Notes under the pieces: model-generated
Databases searched by the model: none
Told to the model about the DNA's origin: nothing
Seen by the model: only the letters and a program-made list of their open reading frames with translations
In this document: in pieces, positions 7,801-14,763 of the stretch
Position numbering within the stretch: position 1 is the first letter of the stretch
Layout of the letters: each line of letters opens with the position of its first letter
Position numbers and translations under genes: made by a program
NCBI GenBank assembly: GCA_031271275.1
Contig: JAISWA010000236.1
Location: forward strand, 1 to 15,114
DNA length: 15,114 nucleotides
Direction: 5' to 3'
DNA from: Clostridiales bacterium
GTDB lineage: Bacteria; Bacillota; Clostridia; Lachnospirales; WQUN01

Positions 7801-9048
7801 GGCGCTCATGGAAACCAGATGCTGCGCGAGCACGTCGAGGCACAGGCGGGGCGGGCGCAGCTTTTCGATGCCGCCTTCCGAAGCCACGGAAGCGGTCAGC
7901 CCGCAGTACAAGCCCTCCGCCTGGGTGCGCGGGTACAGGTGCATCACGCTTACGCGGCCGGGGTTATGCCCCGCCCGCCCCAGTCGCTGCAACAGGCTGC
8001 TGACGGATTTCGGGTACGCGATTTGAATTACCTTGTCGATTTCGCCCACGTCGATGCCGAGCTCCATGGACGAAGTGGCGACGAGCAGCCGCAGGTTGCC
8101 CGAGCGCAAATCCTCCTCCGCCTCCTGGCGCTGTTCCCGGGAAACGCAGCCGTGGTGGGTGCGGGAAAAGTTTTCCCCCGCCAGTTGGTTGATGTGGTAC
8201 GCGAGACGCTCCGCGTACATGCGCCCGTCCGTGAACACGATAACGCTTCTCGCGCCATAGCACTGTTCGTACACCGCCCGGGCAAGCTCCGGCCAGATAT
8301 TCCCCTGTGGGAGCAGGCGCATGTTTTCCACGGGCGCGTTGACTTCGATGCGGATTGCTTTCTTCATGTTTGGCGCGGCTATGGTCACCGGGGAACCGTC
8401 CCCCGCCAGGTATTCCGCCGCCACAGGCAGCGGCTGTATGGTGGCGGACAGCCCCACGCGCTGCAGCGGCTTGCCGCAGAGTTTGTCCAACCGCGCGAGG
8501 CTCAGCGTTAAATGGGCGCCGCGCTTGGCGTCGATTAAGGCGTGCAGCTCGTCGATAATCACCGCCCGCGCCGTCTTTAACATTCCCCTGCCGGAAACGC
8601 TGGTGAGCAGCAAATACAGGGACTCGGGCGTGGTGATTAAAATATGCGGCGGGTTCTTGACCATCTTTTGGCGTTCGTAACCCGGGGTGTCGCCGGTGCG
8701 CACCGCGACGCGTATTTCGTTGGCGAAGCCGTTGTCTTCCCGTATGCCGTACAGCGGCCTGTGCAAATTCTCGCGGATATCCCCCGCCAACGCTTTAAGG
8801 GGCGAAATATAGATCAGGCGCAGTTCCTTTTTTAATGACCCGCTTCGGGCTTCCGCCTTCAGCCGGTCGATGAAAACCAAAAACGCCGACAGGGTCTTGC
8901 CCGTGCCGGTGGGCGCGGACACGAGCGCGTGCCCGCCCGCCGCAATCGCGGGCCAGGCGGCTTCCTGCACGGGCGTGGGCGCGCCGAGGGTTTCGGAAAA
9001 CCATTTGCGGGTGGAGGGGTGGAAAATTTCAAGAGAGGGGGAGGGCAT
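4825..9048 (-). CDS. lhr: Lhr-type superfamily 2 DEAD/DEAH helicase
   Basis: Large ATP-dependent 3'-5' DNA/RNA-DNA translocase of the Lhr family, linked in other bacteria to DNA repair. The 1407-residue length is normal for full-length Lhr. Seen in order: a Q-motif-like APTPVQEAAWP at 23-33; Walker A APTGTGKT at 45-52; SPLKALAGD at 82-90; RTGDTP at 117-122; TTPESL at 139-144; motif II DELHAL at 166-171; motif III SAT at 201-203; then the second RecA domain with ATSSMELGIDVG at 324-335 and motif VI QRLGRAGH at 354-361. The Lhr-core and long C-terminal half follow without interruption. The ATG at 9046-9048 gives the family's usual N-terminus (FHPSTRKWF), though its Shine-Dalgarno site is weak. 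It overlaps the end of ptuB by 20 bases, so it is probably translated by coupling. Its GC-rich codons resemble the flagellin and fucosidase genes, not the AT-rich genes on either side, so it is probably native. A function in defence is possible but unproven. Confidence 0.93.
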   Translation of the reverse strand: MPSPSLEIFHPSTRKWFSETLGAPTPVQEAAWPAIAAGGHALVSAPTGTGKTLSAFLVFIDRLKAEARSGSLKKELRLIYISPLKALAGDIRENLHRPLYGIREDNGFANEIRVAVRTGDTPGYERQKMVKNPPHILITTPESLYLLLTSVSGRGMLKTARAVIIDELHALIDAKRGAHLTLSLARLDKLCGKPLQRVGLSATIQPLPVAAEYLAGDGSPVTIAAPNMKKAIRIEVNAPVENMRLLPQGNIWPELARAVYEQCYGARSVIVFTDGRMYAERLAYHINQLAGENFSRTHHGCVSREQRQEAEEDLRSGNLRLLVATSSMELGIDVGEIDKVIQIAYPKSVSSLLQRLGRAGHNPGRVSVMHLYPRTQAEGLYCGLTASVASEGGIEKLRPPRLCLDVLAQHLVSMSAVESYTEEDVLALTSRAYPFSEITVEDIKSVLRMLAGDYEHARDLPARPRILYDRIHGRAEGDAYSRMLAVSAGGTIPDTGQFAVKTENNVKIGELDEEFVFEARVGDKFTLGAFAWKISAMDKDAVFVAQSTPEGAQPPFWRNARASRRLSTGLAFGKKMREMTGAGNRDGIIKILRGMGLDEAMADNTAGVILRQLEATGALPDDRTVIAEHFRDKAGDRQVMIHSVYGKQVNAPLAILLQEAAQRITGTDVSVFDDDDGVLLMARGGRELPEGLLKTILPSTARGILEAALPATPLFNMAFRYNAGRALMMGVRSGKRNPLWVQRLRASEMLNAVIRDDNHPLIRETKRECAEDYWDLPGLITVLAQIQSGSIALRELRLEEPSPMSLPLRREAESAFMYNYFPGTRNIGEAAAQALKDVQKLKPASEQLARASERKKRPEDEKQLHSLLMTEGDVMAEEINAPPEYVQGRNAGPTPPGFIPVPAEWFENLAAQGRALYIEPGLWIAAEHRDLYEAALCSPTDDTANAVPCPARKTVVRRMLRYRGAHSAATLAERYRWTVDEAAQVLASLEASGEAVADGGVYYHADLYEYARRETVAARRGQIKTQPPQAYAALIAHRLRVSAPPGEQLSAAFASLRGSAFPPALWEGALLPARVRHYRAAMLDALLSEGEWFWKLREDGGAFALEFLPAADMDWDYDLSGAAETLTGGERRVYEILRKRGASFITALETAASSEEPVYDILVSLMEKGLVYSDSFTPVRNWLDKGKIQKRSVKRRVGARVRTMTAGRWDLVRPVKTPSLEQEITRAFAQWVVLCRETAAASGLNWALALSVLRVWEYTGRARRGYFVEGLSGAQFIREEDYAAAVPALENPPDNTVWLAASDPAQTWGKFFPHDAGRAFLCVPGTAAALRKGAPVAAFERYGQALRVFDGESLPRALRLFMEEYTEKRLFPEKKRLTVKQYPAEAAQALSEAGFVKVMMDFAAYQG

Positions 9049-9658
9049 GAAACACCGTCTTTATGATTCCGCGCTTAAACGCTGCGAAGATAGCAGTGTC
9101 AGAAATTTCTTGCCTTATAACCGCTTCATTTGCGTCGTTGGGATTTGCCCTGTAAGCTTCAAGTTTTTGGCGAAACCAAGACAATTCATTGCTGAGTTTA
9201 TTTTTTAACTGCTGACAGGAATACTTTTTCATATCCGTATTTTGCCCGTTATACACCGCGTTTAACAGATCAATCGTAATATCCGTATCCCTGCCGCCGC
9301 TGATCTTTCGGACTATCACTTTTTCCCGCAATTCTTCGTCAAGATCAAGGGACAGGTCAATCAATGCTTCCGGGTCTACTTTTGTAGGGTCAATAATGCC
9401 GTTGTATTTGTCCAATTTGGTGTTGTTGCAGTGATAACAGGCCAGCAGTAAATTGTTCCAGTCATACTTCAAAGCCGCGTCATTTTCATGTGAAATCCGG
9501 TGTTCCACATTCGGCGCGGTATGTACGGAATCCTCGCATAGGTAACATTTACCGCGGCAATCCTCGACAATCATTTGAAAAACAATCCCGCCGCGATAAT
9601 CTTCTTCCCGCGTTATCGTAACGCCCTCTGGCAGGGGTCTTTTGTTTATCTTAATCAT
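9029..9658 (-). CDS. ptuB: HNH endonuclease, PtuB-like (Septu defence)
   Basis: Predicted nuclease effector of 209 residues. The N-terminus MIKINKRPLPEG resembles the HNH family found with Septu and some retron systems (TIGR02646-like, from memory). A zinc-stabilised HNH core spans 38-81: C38-x2-C41, then VEHRISH with E52 and H53, WNNLLLACYHCNNTK at 67-81 containing N69, C74 and C77, and the closing Asn/Lys. A helical C-terminal region (about 100-209) probably docks the ATPase. Its ATG overlaps the ptuA stop as ATGA (9655-9658), the classic coupled arrangement. The last 7 codons run into the start of lhr. The genes are AT-rich compared with lhr. Other ATPase-HNH defence pairs exist, so the Septu name rests on gene pair, order and N-terminal motif rather than on a database match. 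Confidence 0.82.
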   Translation of the reverse strand: MIKINKRPLPEGVTITREEDYRGGIVFQMIVEDCRGKCYLCEDSVHTAPNVEHRISHENDAALKYDWNNLLLACYHCNNTKLDKYNGIIDPTKVDPEALIDLSLDLDEELREKVIVRKISGGRDTDITIDLLNAVYNGQNTDMKKYSCQQLKNKLSNELSWFRQKLEAYRANPNDANEAVIRQEISDTAIFAAFKRGIIKTVFHALPLS

Positions 9659-10806
9659 TTTCTCCTTTTGTCCTCCATTGTACGGAACGCCAGATATAAT
9701 TCCTTCGACGCGGGCGGAACCAGTTGGAGGGTGGAAATTAACTGTTGAAATTCAATTTTTTCGGTCTCGGATAGCCATTCGCCGGACGATTCTTTACTAT
9801 GCAGTTCCCGATAACGGTTAAAGATTTTTTTCATTTCGTCGGAATACTGCCCCTCGTTCAAAAACCCTTCCACTACGGCTTCATAAGAATAAATGCCCGG
9901 GTTTTCAAGGCGCTCTTTTGTCTCCAAATCAAAAACCACCGCGTTACTCAAAGATGAAATAACGAACGGCGAGTGTGTTGAAACAATAAACTGAACATGG
10001 GGGAACATTTTCGTCAGAAACGGAAGTACGCGCTTTTGCAATTCGACATGCAGGTGCGTTTCGATTTCATCAATCAGCACAATCGCGGGGCGGTCGTATT
10101 CCACTATCGCGTCGGAACTTTCAAACCGCATTAACAGTTCCATGTAAATGTCGAGAAACGCGGCGTAACCGTCCGACATCTGGTGCAGACCAAACGGCTC
10201 ACGCCCGGGCATTACGATTTGAAAAGCAAGATTTTTTGTGTCGCGGCGAAGCGCAAGCTCGCTGCATTCATAAATATTGCAGAGTGCGGAGCGAAAATTA
10301 TCAAACCATTTTTGCAGGTTGGCTTCCAGTTTTTTGTTGTTTTCGCTTTTTGCGCCGTAGAGACTATAGTCAAAATAAATAATATAGCTTAAAAAAGATT
10401 TACTCGCGTTTCTTGTTATAATCGTTTTACCTTCAATATTAATAGGTTCAATCGATTTGGGTAAATCATATTTTTTACGGCTTGTTGGAATATAGACGAA
10501 GGTAAAATCTAAATAATTAGCGATAACTTCAGAAAGCGAAAAATCAAGCATTGCGTTGCCAACGGCGTATGCGCTAAGCGCATTATTTGCGTCTTCATCC
10601 TTAAAAGTTATACCGTGAGAATTCCGGTAAATCTTCTGTTGCGTAAGTATCTTTTCCAATAGCGCTTCTAACAGGCTTGTCTTTCCGCTTCCGTTCTTTC
10701 CCGTGAGTATCAGGTGCTTACGCTCTGTATCGGATATTATAATGTCCAGATTTTCTAAATGTCGCAATCGCTCCAGATGGATTTTTGTTATGAATACGTC
10801 TTTCAT
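9655..10806 (-). CDS. ptuA: ABC-type AAA ATPase, PtuA-like (Septu defence)
   Basis: Predicted sensor/regulator ATPase of 383 residues, of the SMC/OLD-like ABC ATPase class, working with the HNH nuclease encoded next. Visible motifs: Walker A GKNGSGKT at 36-43; ABC signature HQMSDGYAAF at 208-217; Walker B AIVLIDEIETHLH at 241-253 with D246 and E247; H-loop VSTHSP at 275-280 with H278. There is no Toprim domain after the ATPase, which argues against OLD/Gabija GajA nucleases. The C-terminal 80 residues (FLNEGQYSDEMKKIF onward) are helical. The start ATG at 10804-10806 has GGAGG at 10815-10819, 8 bases upstream. It is first in a likely ptuA-ptuB-lhr transcription unit with its own promoter candidate at 10839-10866. 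It is shorter than some PtuA proteins and AT-rich, suggesting acquisition by transfer. Confidence 0.82.
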   Translation of the reverse strand: MKDVFITKIHLERLRHLENLDIIISDTERKHLILTGKNGSGKTSLLEALLEKILTQQKIYRNSHGITFKDEDANNALSAYAVGNAMLDFSLSEVIANYLDFTFVYIPTSRKKYDLPKSIEPINIEGKTIITRNASKSFLSYIIYFDYSLYGAKSENNKKLEANLQKWFDNFRSALCNIYECSELALRRDTKNLAFQIVMPGREPFGLHQMSDGYAAFLDIYMELLMRFESSDAIVEYDRPAIVLIDEIETHLHVELQKRVLPFLTKMFPHVQFIVSTHSPFVISSLSNAVVFDLETKERLENPGIYSYEAVVEGFLNEGQYSDEMKKIFNRYRELHSKESSGEWLSETEKIEFQQLISTLQLVPPASKELYLAFRTMEDKRRK

Positions 10807-10838
10807 CTCCTATTCCTCCATTTCGCTCGGCTCAATAC

Positions 10839-10866
10839 AGTATAAATATACCACAAGTTATTTAAA
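10839..10866 (-). promoter_or_regulatory. Candidate promoter of ptuA-ptuB
   Basis: Read on the minus strand: TTTAAA (10866 to 10861) as -35, a 16-base spacer, and TATACT (10844 to 10839) as -10. Transcription would start about 30 bases before the ptuA ATG, just before its ribosome binding site. The -35 match is partial. Confidence 0.5.
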
Positions 10867-10888
10867 AAATGCGCCGCAACAGCAGTAC

Positions 10889-10922
10889 AAAGCGGCTATT
10901 TTTGAAAATCCACAGCCGCTTT
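10889..10922 (-). terminator. Hairpin ending the fucosidase operon
   Basis: Perfect 9-base stem AAAGCGGCT (10889-10897) with AGCCGCTTT (10914-10922). The 16-base loop contains a second ATTTT/AAAAT pairing. It lies 40 bases beyond the stop of the second fucosidase and before the ptuA promoter, where a terminator is expected. The T tracts on both sides are only 3-4 bases, so strength is uncertain; it could work in either direction. Confidence 0.5.
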
Positions 10923-10961
10923 TGCTAACGAGAAAATTGATGTCCAATTTAGCGTGACGTC

Positions 10962-12263
10962 TTATAACTCCACCGCCACCACCGTATCTGTTTCATCCGG
11001 CAACACGGGGTCGTCGCTTACGTGGACAAATACGTTGTCGTAGTGCGCCGTGCGGAAGTCGTTTACGCAGGGCAGTTCCGCCCCGGTTTCCAGAAGCCTC
11101 ACGCTTTTGATTGCCTCTTTGGGAATGCCGGGCAGCGGAAGAAGCCCTACCGTGTTCTCCGTAATATGAAAATAGTAGGTCTTGCCGCCGCCGGGCCGTT
11201 TGCGCAGGGTGACCCTGCCGAAGTCCGGCTTGGCTATATCCGCCGCGCCGCAGCCGTACACGCTCTCGCCGTTCTTCTTTATCCATTTCCCCACTTCGCC
11301 CAGTATACGGACGGACTCGCCCGGTATGCGGCCCCGGGCGTCCGGACCTACGTTTAACAGCAGGTTCCCGCCCTTGCTCACGCATTCCGCCAACTTGCGG
11401 ATAATCATTGACGGGGGTTTGAACAGGCGGTCGTTTTGGTGGTAGCCCCAGTTGTTGTTCATGGTGACGCAGGCTTCCCACAGAACGGGCTCGCCTTTGC
11501 GGTTGCGCATCCCTTCGGGCGGGAGCAGCTGCTCGGGGCTGACGAAGTCGCCCGCGTACTCCTTCGGCTCGTCCCCGAGCCGGGAGCTTTGGTGGGCGAC
11601 CTCCAACCGGTTGTCGATAAGGACATGGGGCTGAAGGCTTCGCGCCATCCGTACCAAATCCGTCGCCCGCCACCTCTCGCCCGTCATATCGTCATAGGAA
11701 AAATCAAACCACAGCAAATCCAGTTTCCCGTAATTAGTGCACAATTCCCGCACCTGACGGTGCATATATTCGAGATACCCGTCAAAGTTGTGCTGCCTGC
11801 CCTTATACGCCTCATTTTCGCGCATGGGGTGGTAGGGGTCGCCGTAATGGGGGTAATCCTCGTGGTGCCAGTCCAACAGGGAATAATACAGCCCGACTTT
11901 TAACCCTTCCGCCCTGAACGCCTCTAAATATTCCCGCACCAGGTCGCGCCCGGCTTTGGTGTTGGTGGCCTTGTAACCGGTATAGGCTGAGTCGAACAGG
12001 CAAAAGCCGTCGTGATGCTTCGCGGTCAGCACCGCGTATTTCATGCCGGCGTCTTTCGCTATCCGCGCCCATTCCCGCGGGTGGTAATCCACGGGGTCAA
12101 ACATGTCAAAATATTTTTGATAATCTTCGTTGGAAACCCGCTCCGCGCTCCGCAGCCACTCGCCTTTGGCGGGTATGGCGTATAGCCCCCAGTGGATGAA
12201 CATGCCGAAGCGGTCATGCTCAAACCACTGGATTCTTTCCCTGTAGGCGTTCCAGTCGTACAT
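10962..12263 (-). CDS. GH29 alpha-L-fucosidase-like glycoside hydrolase (second of pair)
   Basis: Retaining exo-glycosidase that would release L-fucose (or a similar sugar) from glycans. It has 433 residues and no signal peptide or membrane segment, hence cytoplasmic and acting on imported oligosaccharides. GH29 features: FGMFIHWGLYAIP at 19-31, TAKHHDGFCLFDS at 80-92, GLYYSLLDWHHEDYP at 124-138, and the catalytic nucleophile D187 in LLWFDFSYD. A candidate acid/base is E263 in LWEACVTMNNNWGY. Then comes GGNLLLNVGPDARG, the typical family segment, and a short C-terminal beta domain. The ATG at 12261-12263 has AAGGAG at 12272-12277 with 8 bases of spacing. It is third in the LacI > GH29 > GH29 operon, separated from the first GH29 gene by an 88-base gap that holds a dispersed repeat. 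Aglycone specificity cannot be read from sequence. Confidence 0.92.
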   Translation of the reverse strand: MYDWNAYRERIQWFEHDRFGMFIHWGLYAIPAKGEWLRSAERVSNEDYQKYFDMFDPVDYHPREWARIAKDAGMKYAVLTAKHHDGFCLFDSAYTGYKATNTKAGRDLVREYLEAFRAEGLKVGLYYSLLDWHHEDYPHYGDPYHPMRENEAYKGRQHNFDGYLEYMHRQVRELCTNYGKLDLLWFDFSYDDMTGERWRATDLVRMARSLQPHVLIDNRLEVAHQSSRLGDEPKEYAGDFVSPEQLLPPEGMRNRKGEPVLWEACVTMNNNWGYHQNDRLFKPPSMIIRKLAECVSKGGNLLLNVGPDARGRIPGESVRILGEVGKWIKKNGESVYGCGAADIAKPDFGRVTLRKRPGGGKTYYFHITENTVGLLPLPGIPKEAIKSVRLLETGAELPCVNDFRTAHYDNVFVHVSDDPVLPDETDTVVAVEL

Positions 12264-12283
12264 CTCAGCCGCTCCTTCGTTGA

Positions 12284-12310
12284 GGATTCTTCGCTTCGCT
12301 CAGAATGACA
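12284..12310. repeat. Dispersed intergenic element of the 'CHSERSEESS' type
   Basis: On the minus strand the segment reads TGTCATTCTGAGCGAAGCGA then AGAATCC, a short element found scattered in many unrelated bacterial genomes. It is known for creating spurious peptides containing HSERSEES, and this is what the overlapping frame encodes. Arms ATTCT and AGAAT enclose GAGCGAAGCGA. It sits between the two fucosidase genes beside an A/T-rich tract (12311-12337) containing two copies of ACAAAATG. It may be a processing or stability element in the operon mRNA; no protein is made from it. Confidence 0.7.
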
Positions 12311-12351
12311 AAAAAAACAAAATGACAAAAACAAAATGTCCGCAAAACGGT

Positions 12352-13719
12352 TTACACGCTAAGCGCAAACACTTCCGCCACGGCTTCCCCGCCGTAAGCT
12401 TCGCAGGGCGCGGGCCGCCCGATATTAACCGCGACGCCGCCCTCCACGGTTTCAAAGGGAAGGGTTTCCCCCGTCGTCATGTTGACAACCGATTTCACTT
12501 TTTTATCCGTATAAGGTATCACCGCGCCGGTAACGGCGGGGTCGTCGTTGAGCCAAAAGGCGAACACTTTGTTTTCTTCCGCTTTTTGGGTAAAGGCGAA
12601 CCCATTCGCCGTGTAGGGCGGGCAAACCCGCGTGCCGTACACCGCGTCTCCGTACTGTTTAAGCCACGCGCCCATTTCCGCCATGCGCGTCAATGCCGGG
12701 CCGGGCAAGCGCCCGTCGGGCTGCGGCGCTACGTTAAGCGCCAAGTTGCCGCCTTTGGCGCAAATGTCAATCAGCAGCCGCAGCAGTTGTTTGGCGGGTT
12801 TATAGTCATCGTCATAGGAATAGGCGAAGCCCCTGCCCATGCTTACGCAGCTTTCCCACGGCACGAAAATAGGCGCGGCGGGGACGCTCTGCTCGGGGGT
12901 TATGTAATTTTCGCAAACGCCGCCCACGGTGCGGTCGGCGGACAACAGCCACGGCTGCACCCGGCGGGCTTTTTCCATCAATTCCTCAATGCGTATGTCC
13001 TGCCCGTTGTCGCGGCGCACCCAGCCCCCGTCGAACCATAAAATATCGATTCTGCCGTAATCCGTCACCAGTTCCATCACCTGATCGTGGGTAAACCGGA
13101 CGAATTTTTCCCAAAGTTCGGGCTTCTCCTCCGGAACATAAGACGGCCCCCGGGAAGTGAATTCCCCTTTAAACTGCCCCTTTGCCCAATAATACGGCAC
13201 GTTCCAGTCCGCCTTGGAAAAATAGGCGGCAATCCCCAACTTCCGGCGGCGGAACGCCTCGAACACGTTGGAAACCACATCCGCCCGTTTGCTGACGGAA
13301 AAGGGGCAGTCCCGGTTGGTGATTTTATAGTCCGTAAACTTAGTGTCCCACATGCAAAAGCCGTCGTGGTGCTTGGTGGTAAAAATCAGATACTTAAAGC
13401 CGCCGTCCTTTGCGGCGTCCGCCCATTTGTCCGGCTCGAAGCGAACGGGGTTGAAGGATTTGTTCAAATCCACGTACTGCCTTTTAAAAGCTTGGGAATC
13501 CACGTCCCAGTCCACGCCGTCGCGGCTCCAGTCCGAATCCTGGTCGCTCATCGCCCAACTCTCCACGATGCCCAGTTGGGAATACGCGCCCCAGTGCATC
13601 ATCAAAGCGAGCTTTTGGTCCTTAAACCATTCGAGCCGCTGCAGCGTAACCGGGTCGGCGGGCGGGACGTACTGCTCCTCCGCCAGGCAGCCGTGGGCTC
13701 CGTTTAGTACATTGTCCAT
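12352..13719 (-). CDS. GH29 alpha-L-fucosidase-like glycoside hydrolase (first of pair)
   Basis: Second GH29-type enzyme, 455 residues, also without a signal peptide. Motifs: LALMMHWGAYSQLG at 37-50, TTKHHDGFCMWD at 114-125, and the nucleophile D230 in ILWFDGGW (226-233). E289 in VPWESCVSMGRGFAY is a candidate acid/base, followed by GGNLALNVAPQPDGRLPG. It differs clearly from its neighbour: an N-terminal extension of about 28 residues, an insertion around 50-90, and WFDGGW in place of WFDFSY. The two are therefore old paralogues, probably with different linkage preferences, not a recent duplication. Start ATG at 13717-13719; its ribosome binding site overlaps the stop codon of the upstream LacI-type regulator gene, so the genes are co-transcribed. 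Cytoplasmic hydrolysis after uptake is the likely role. Confidence 0.92.
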   Translation of the reverse strand: MDNVLNGAHGCLAEEQYVPPADPVTLQRLEWFKDQKLALMMHWGAYSQLGIVESWAMSDQDSDWSRDGVDWDVDSQAFKRQYVDLNKSFNPVRFEPDKWADAAKDGGFKYLIFTTKHHDGFCMWDTKFTDYKITNRDCPFSVSKRADVVSNVFEAFRRRKLGIAAYFSKADWNVPYYWAKGQFKGEFTSRGPSYVPEEKPELWEKFVRFTHDQVMELVTDYGRIDILWFDGGWVRRDNGQDIRIEELMEKARRVQPWLLSADRTVGGVCENYITPEQSVPAAPIFVPWESCVSMGRGFAYSYDDDYKPAKQLLRLLIDICAKGGNLALNVAPQPDGRLPGPALTRMAEMGAWLKQYGDAVYGTRVCPPYTANGFAFTQKAEENKVFAFWLNDDPAVTGAVIPYTDKKVKSVVNMTTGETLPFETVEGGVAVNIGRPAPCEAYGGEAVAEVFALSV

Positions 13720-13728
13720 TTTTTTTGT

Positions 13729-13733
13729 CTCCT
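13729..13733 (-). promoter_or_regulatory. Ribosome binding site overlapping the regulator stop codon
   Basis: AGGAG on the minus strand (13733 to 13729) shares its first two bases with the TAG stop of the LacI-type gene (13734 to 13732) and lies 9 bases before the fucosidase ATG. This ties translation of the two genes together. Confidence 0.75.
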
Positions 13734-14727
13734 ATCTGAAAATCACCTTCGGTTGGATCAGGATTTCCTCATAATCCGCCTCGGGGTTTTCGATACGGTA
13801 AAGCAACTGGTTGATCAACCGCCGCCCCAACATGCTTTTCTGCACGCGCACGGTGGTGATGTTGGCATACTCTAACATAAACTCCTTGGAATCGTCGAAC
13901 CCGGTAATGATGACACGCTCCAACGCCTTGGGGTCCATCTTCCTTAAAAGGTTGAGCACGATAAACGCGGTGTAGTCGTTGACGCATACCAAGGCGTCCG
14001 GCAGCTCCGCCAGGCTGTGAAGATAATCCGCCACGTCCGTTTCCGGGTTATCGCTCAGGGGCTTTGTAAAGGAGAAAGCCGGGTCGGGCTTAACCCGGCT
14101 TTTTTCGCAGGCGGAAAGGAACCCGTCGTAGCGCATACGGTTGGTGCGCGCGTAATGGATGTCGCCGATGAAGCCCAACCGCTTGCGCCCCTTTTGAATC
14201 AGGTCTGCGGTGACGCGCTCCACGGCGGCGCGCCCGTCGATCAGCAGCAAATCCCCTTGCAGGTCCGCCACGCCGAGCTGCGGCGCGGTGTCGTAGAACA
14301 CCTTGGGCAGCGGCACCCGGCTTAACTTTGCCAACAGCTCCGTATCATAGATATTGACCACGATAATCCCGTTGGTTTTCGCGGAGGGGGCGGTTAAAAA
14401 CGCTTCCGGCGAAAAGGGGTGCGACGCGCTGTAGGGCAGGTAGTTCAACCCGATTTTTTGTTTGTTTAAGTCCACCGCCAACTGGTCTATGATGCTCATC
14501 CAAAACATGGACGTTTCCACCCTGCGCATAATGACCGTTATCTGCTTGGGCTTCGCGTTTGGCGCGACGAAAATTTCCTTATGTTCTTCCTGGAACAGCG
14601 CCACCGCTTTATGCACCCGCTCCGCCGTCTCCGGCGCCACGCCCCCCTTGCCGTTCAGCACCTTCCAAATCGTCACGCGGGAAAGTTTCAGCGACTCCGC
14701 CAGTATCTGCATGGTTAACTTCTTCAT
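13732..14727 (-). CDS. LacI-family transcriptional regulator
   Basis: DNA-binding, sugar-responsive regulator of 331 residues. The N-terminal helix-turn-helix spans about 5-45 (QILAESLKLSRVTIWKVLNG, then APETAERV). A periplasmic-binding-protein-like effector domain spans about 62-331 (ITVIMRRVETSMFW at the first strand, GRKRLGFIGD near 180-190, PDALVCVNDYTAFIV near 240-250, ITGFDDSKEF near 275-285). The connecting hinge reads FVAPNAKPKQIT and lacks the usual ARSL-type hinge-helix sequence, including the leucine that intercalates at the operator centre. Start ATG at 14725-14727 follows a GGGGGAAAG stretch. It is the first gene of the operon with two GH29 genes and is divergent from a secreted-protein gene; it probably controls both through sites at 14854-14883. 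The inducer is unknown but likely a fucose-related sugar. Confidence 0.93.
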   Translation of the reverse strand: MKKLTMQILAESLKLSRVTIWKVLNGKGGVAPETAERVHKAVALFQEEHKEIFVAPNAKPKQITVIMRRVETSMFWMSIIDQLAVDLNKQKIGLNYLPYSASHPFSPEAFLTAPSAKTNGIIVVNIYDTELLAKLSRVPLPKVFYDTAPQLGVADLQGDLLLIDGRAAVERVTADLIQKGRKRLGFIGDIHYARTNRMRYDGFLSACEKSRVKPDPAFSFTKPLSDNPETDVADYLHSLAELPDALVCVNDYTAFIVLNLLRKMDPKALERVIITGFDDSKEFMLEYANITTVRVQKSMLGRRLINQLLYRIENPEADYEEILIQPKVIFR

Positions 14728-14763
14728 CTTATTCTTTCCCCCTCGGGTTTAACATTACGGCAT

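Noticed and set aside
6688..8511. Long plus-strand reading frame of 607 codons
   Set aside because: It lies antisense to lhr, is rich in Arg/Pro/His/Gly as expected for a GC-rich shadow frame, has no recognisable domain, and lhr is intact with all helicase motifs.
9029..10806. Retron with PtuAB effector genes
   Set aside because: No reverse transcriptase reading frame and no structured msr-msd-like region were found beside the pair; only the ATPase and HNH genes are present.
9655..10806. OLD/GajA-type nuclease (Gabija)
   Set aside because: The protein ends about 100 residues after the H-loop and has no Toprim motifs; the partner is an HNH protein, not a UvrD-like helicase.
4787..10896. Target-site duplication flanking lhr-ptuAB (CAAAGCGGC at 4787-4795 and 10888-10896)
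   Set aside because: The shared 9-mer is short, AAGCGGC also occurs near 14797, and no mobile-element ends or transposase accompany it.
12059..12334. Small protein on the minus strand containing HSERSEES
   Set aside because: It overlaps the fucosidase start in another frame and is the known spurious translation of a dispersed repeat.
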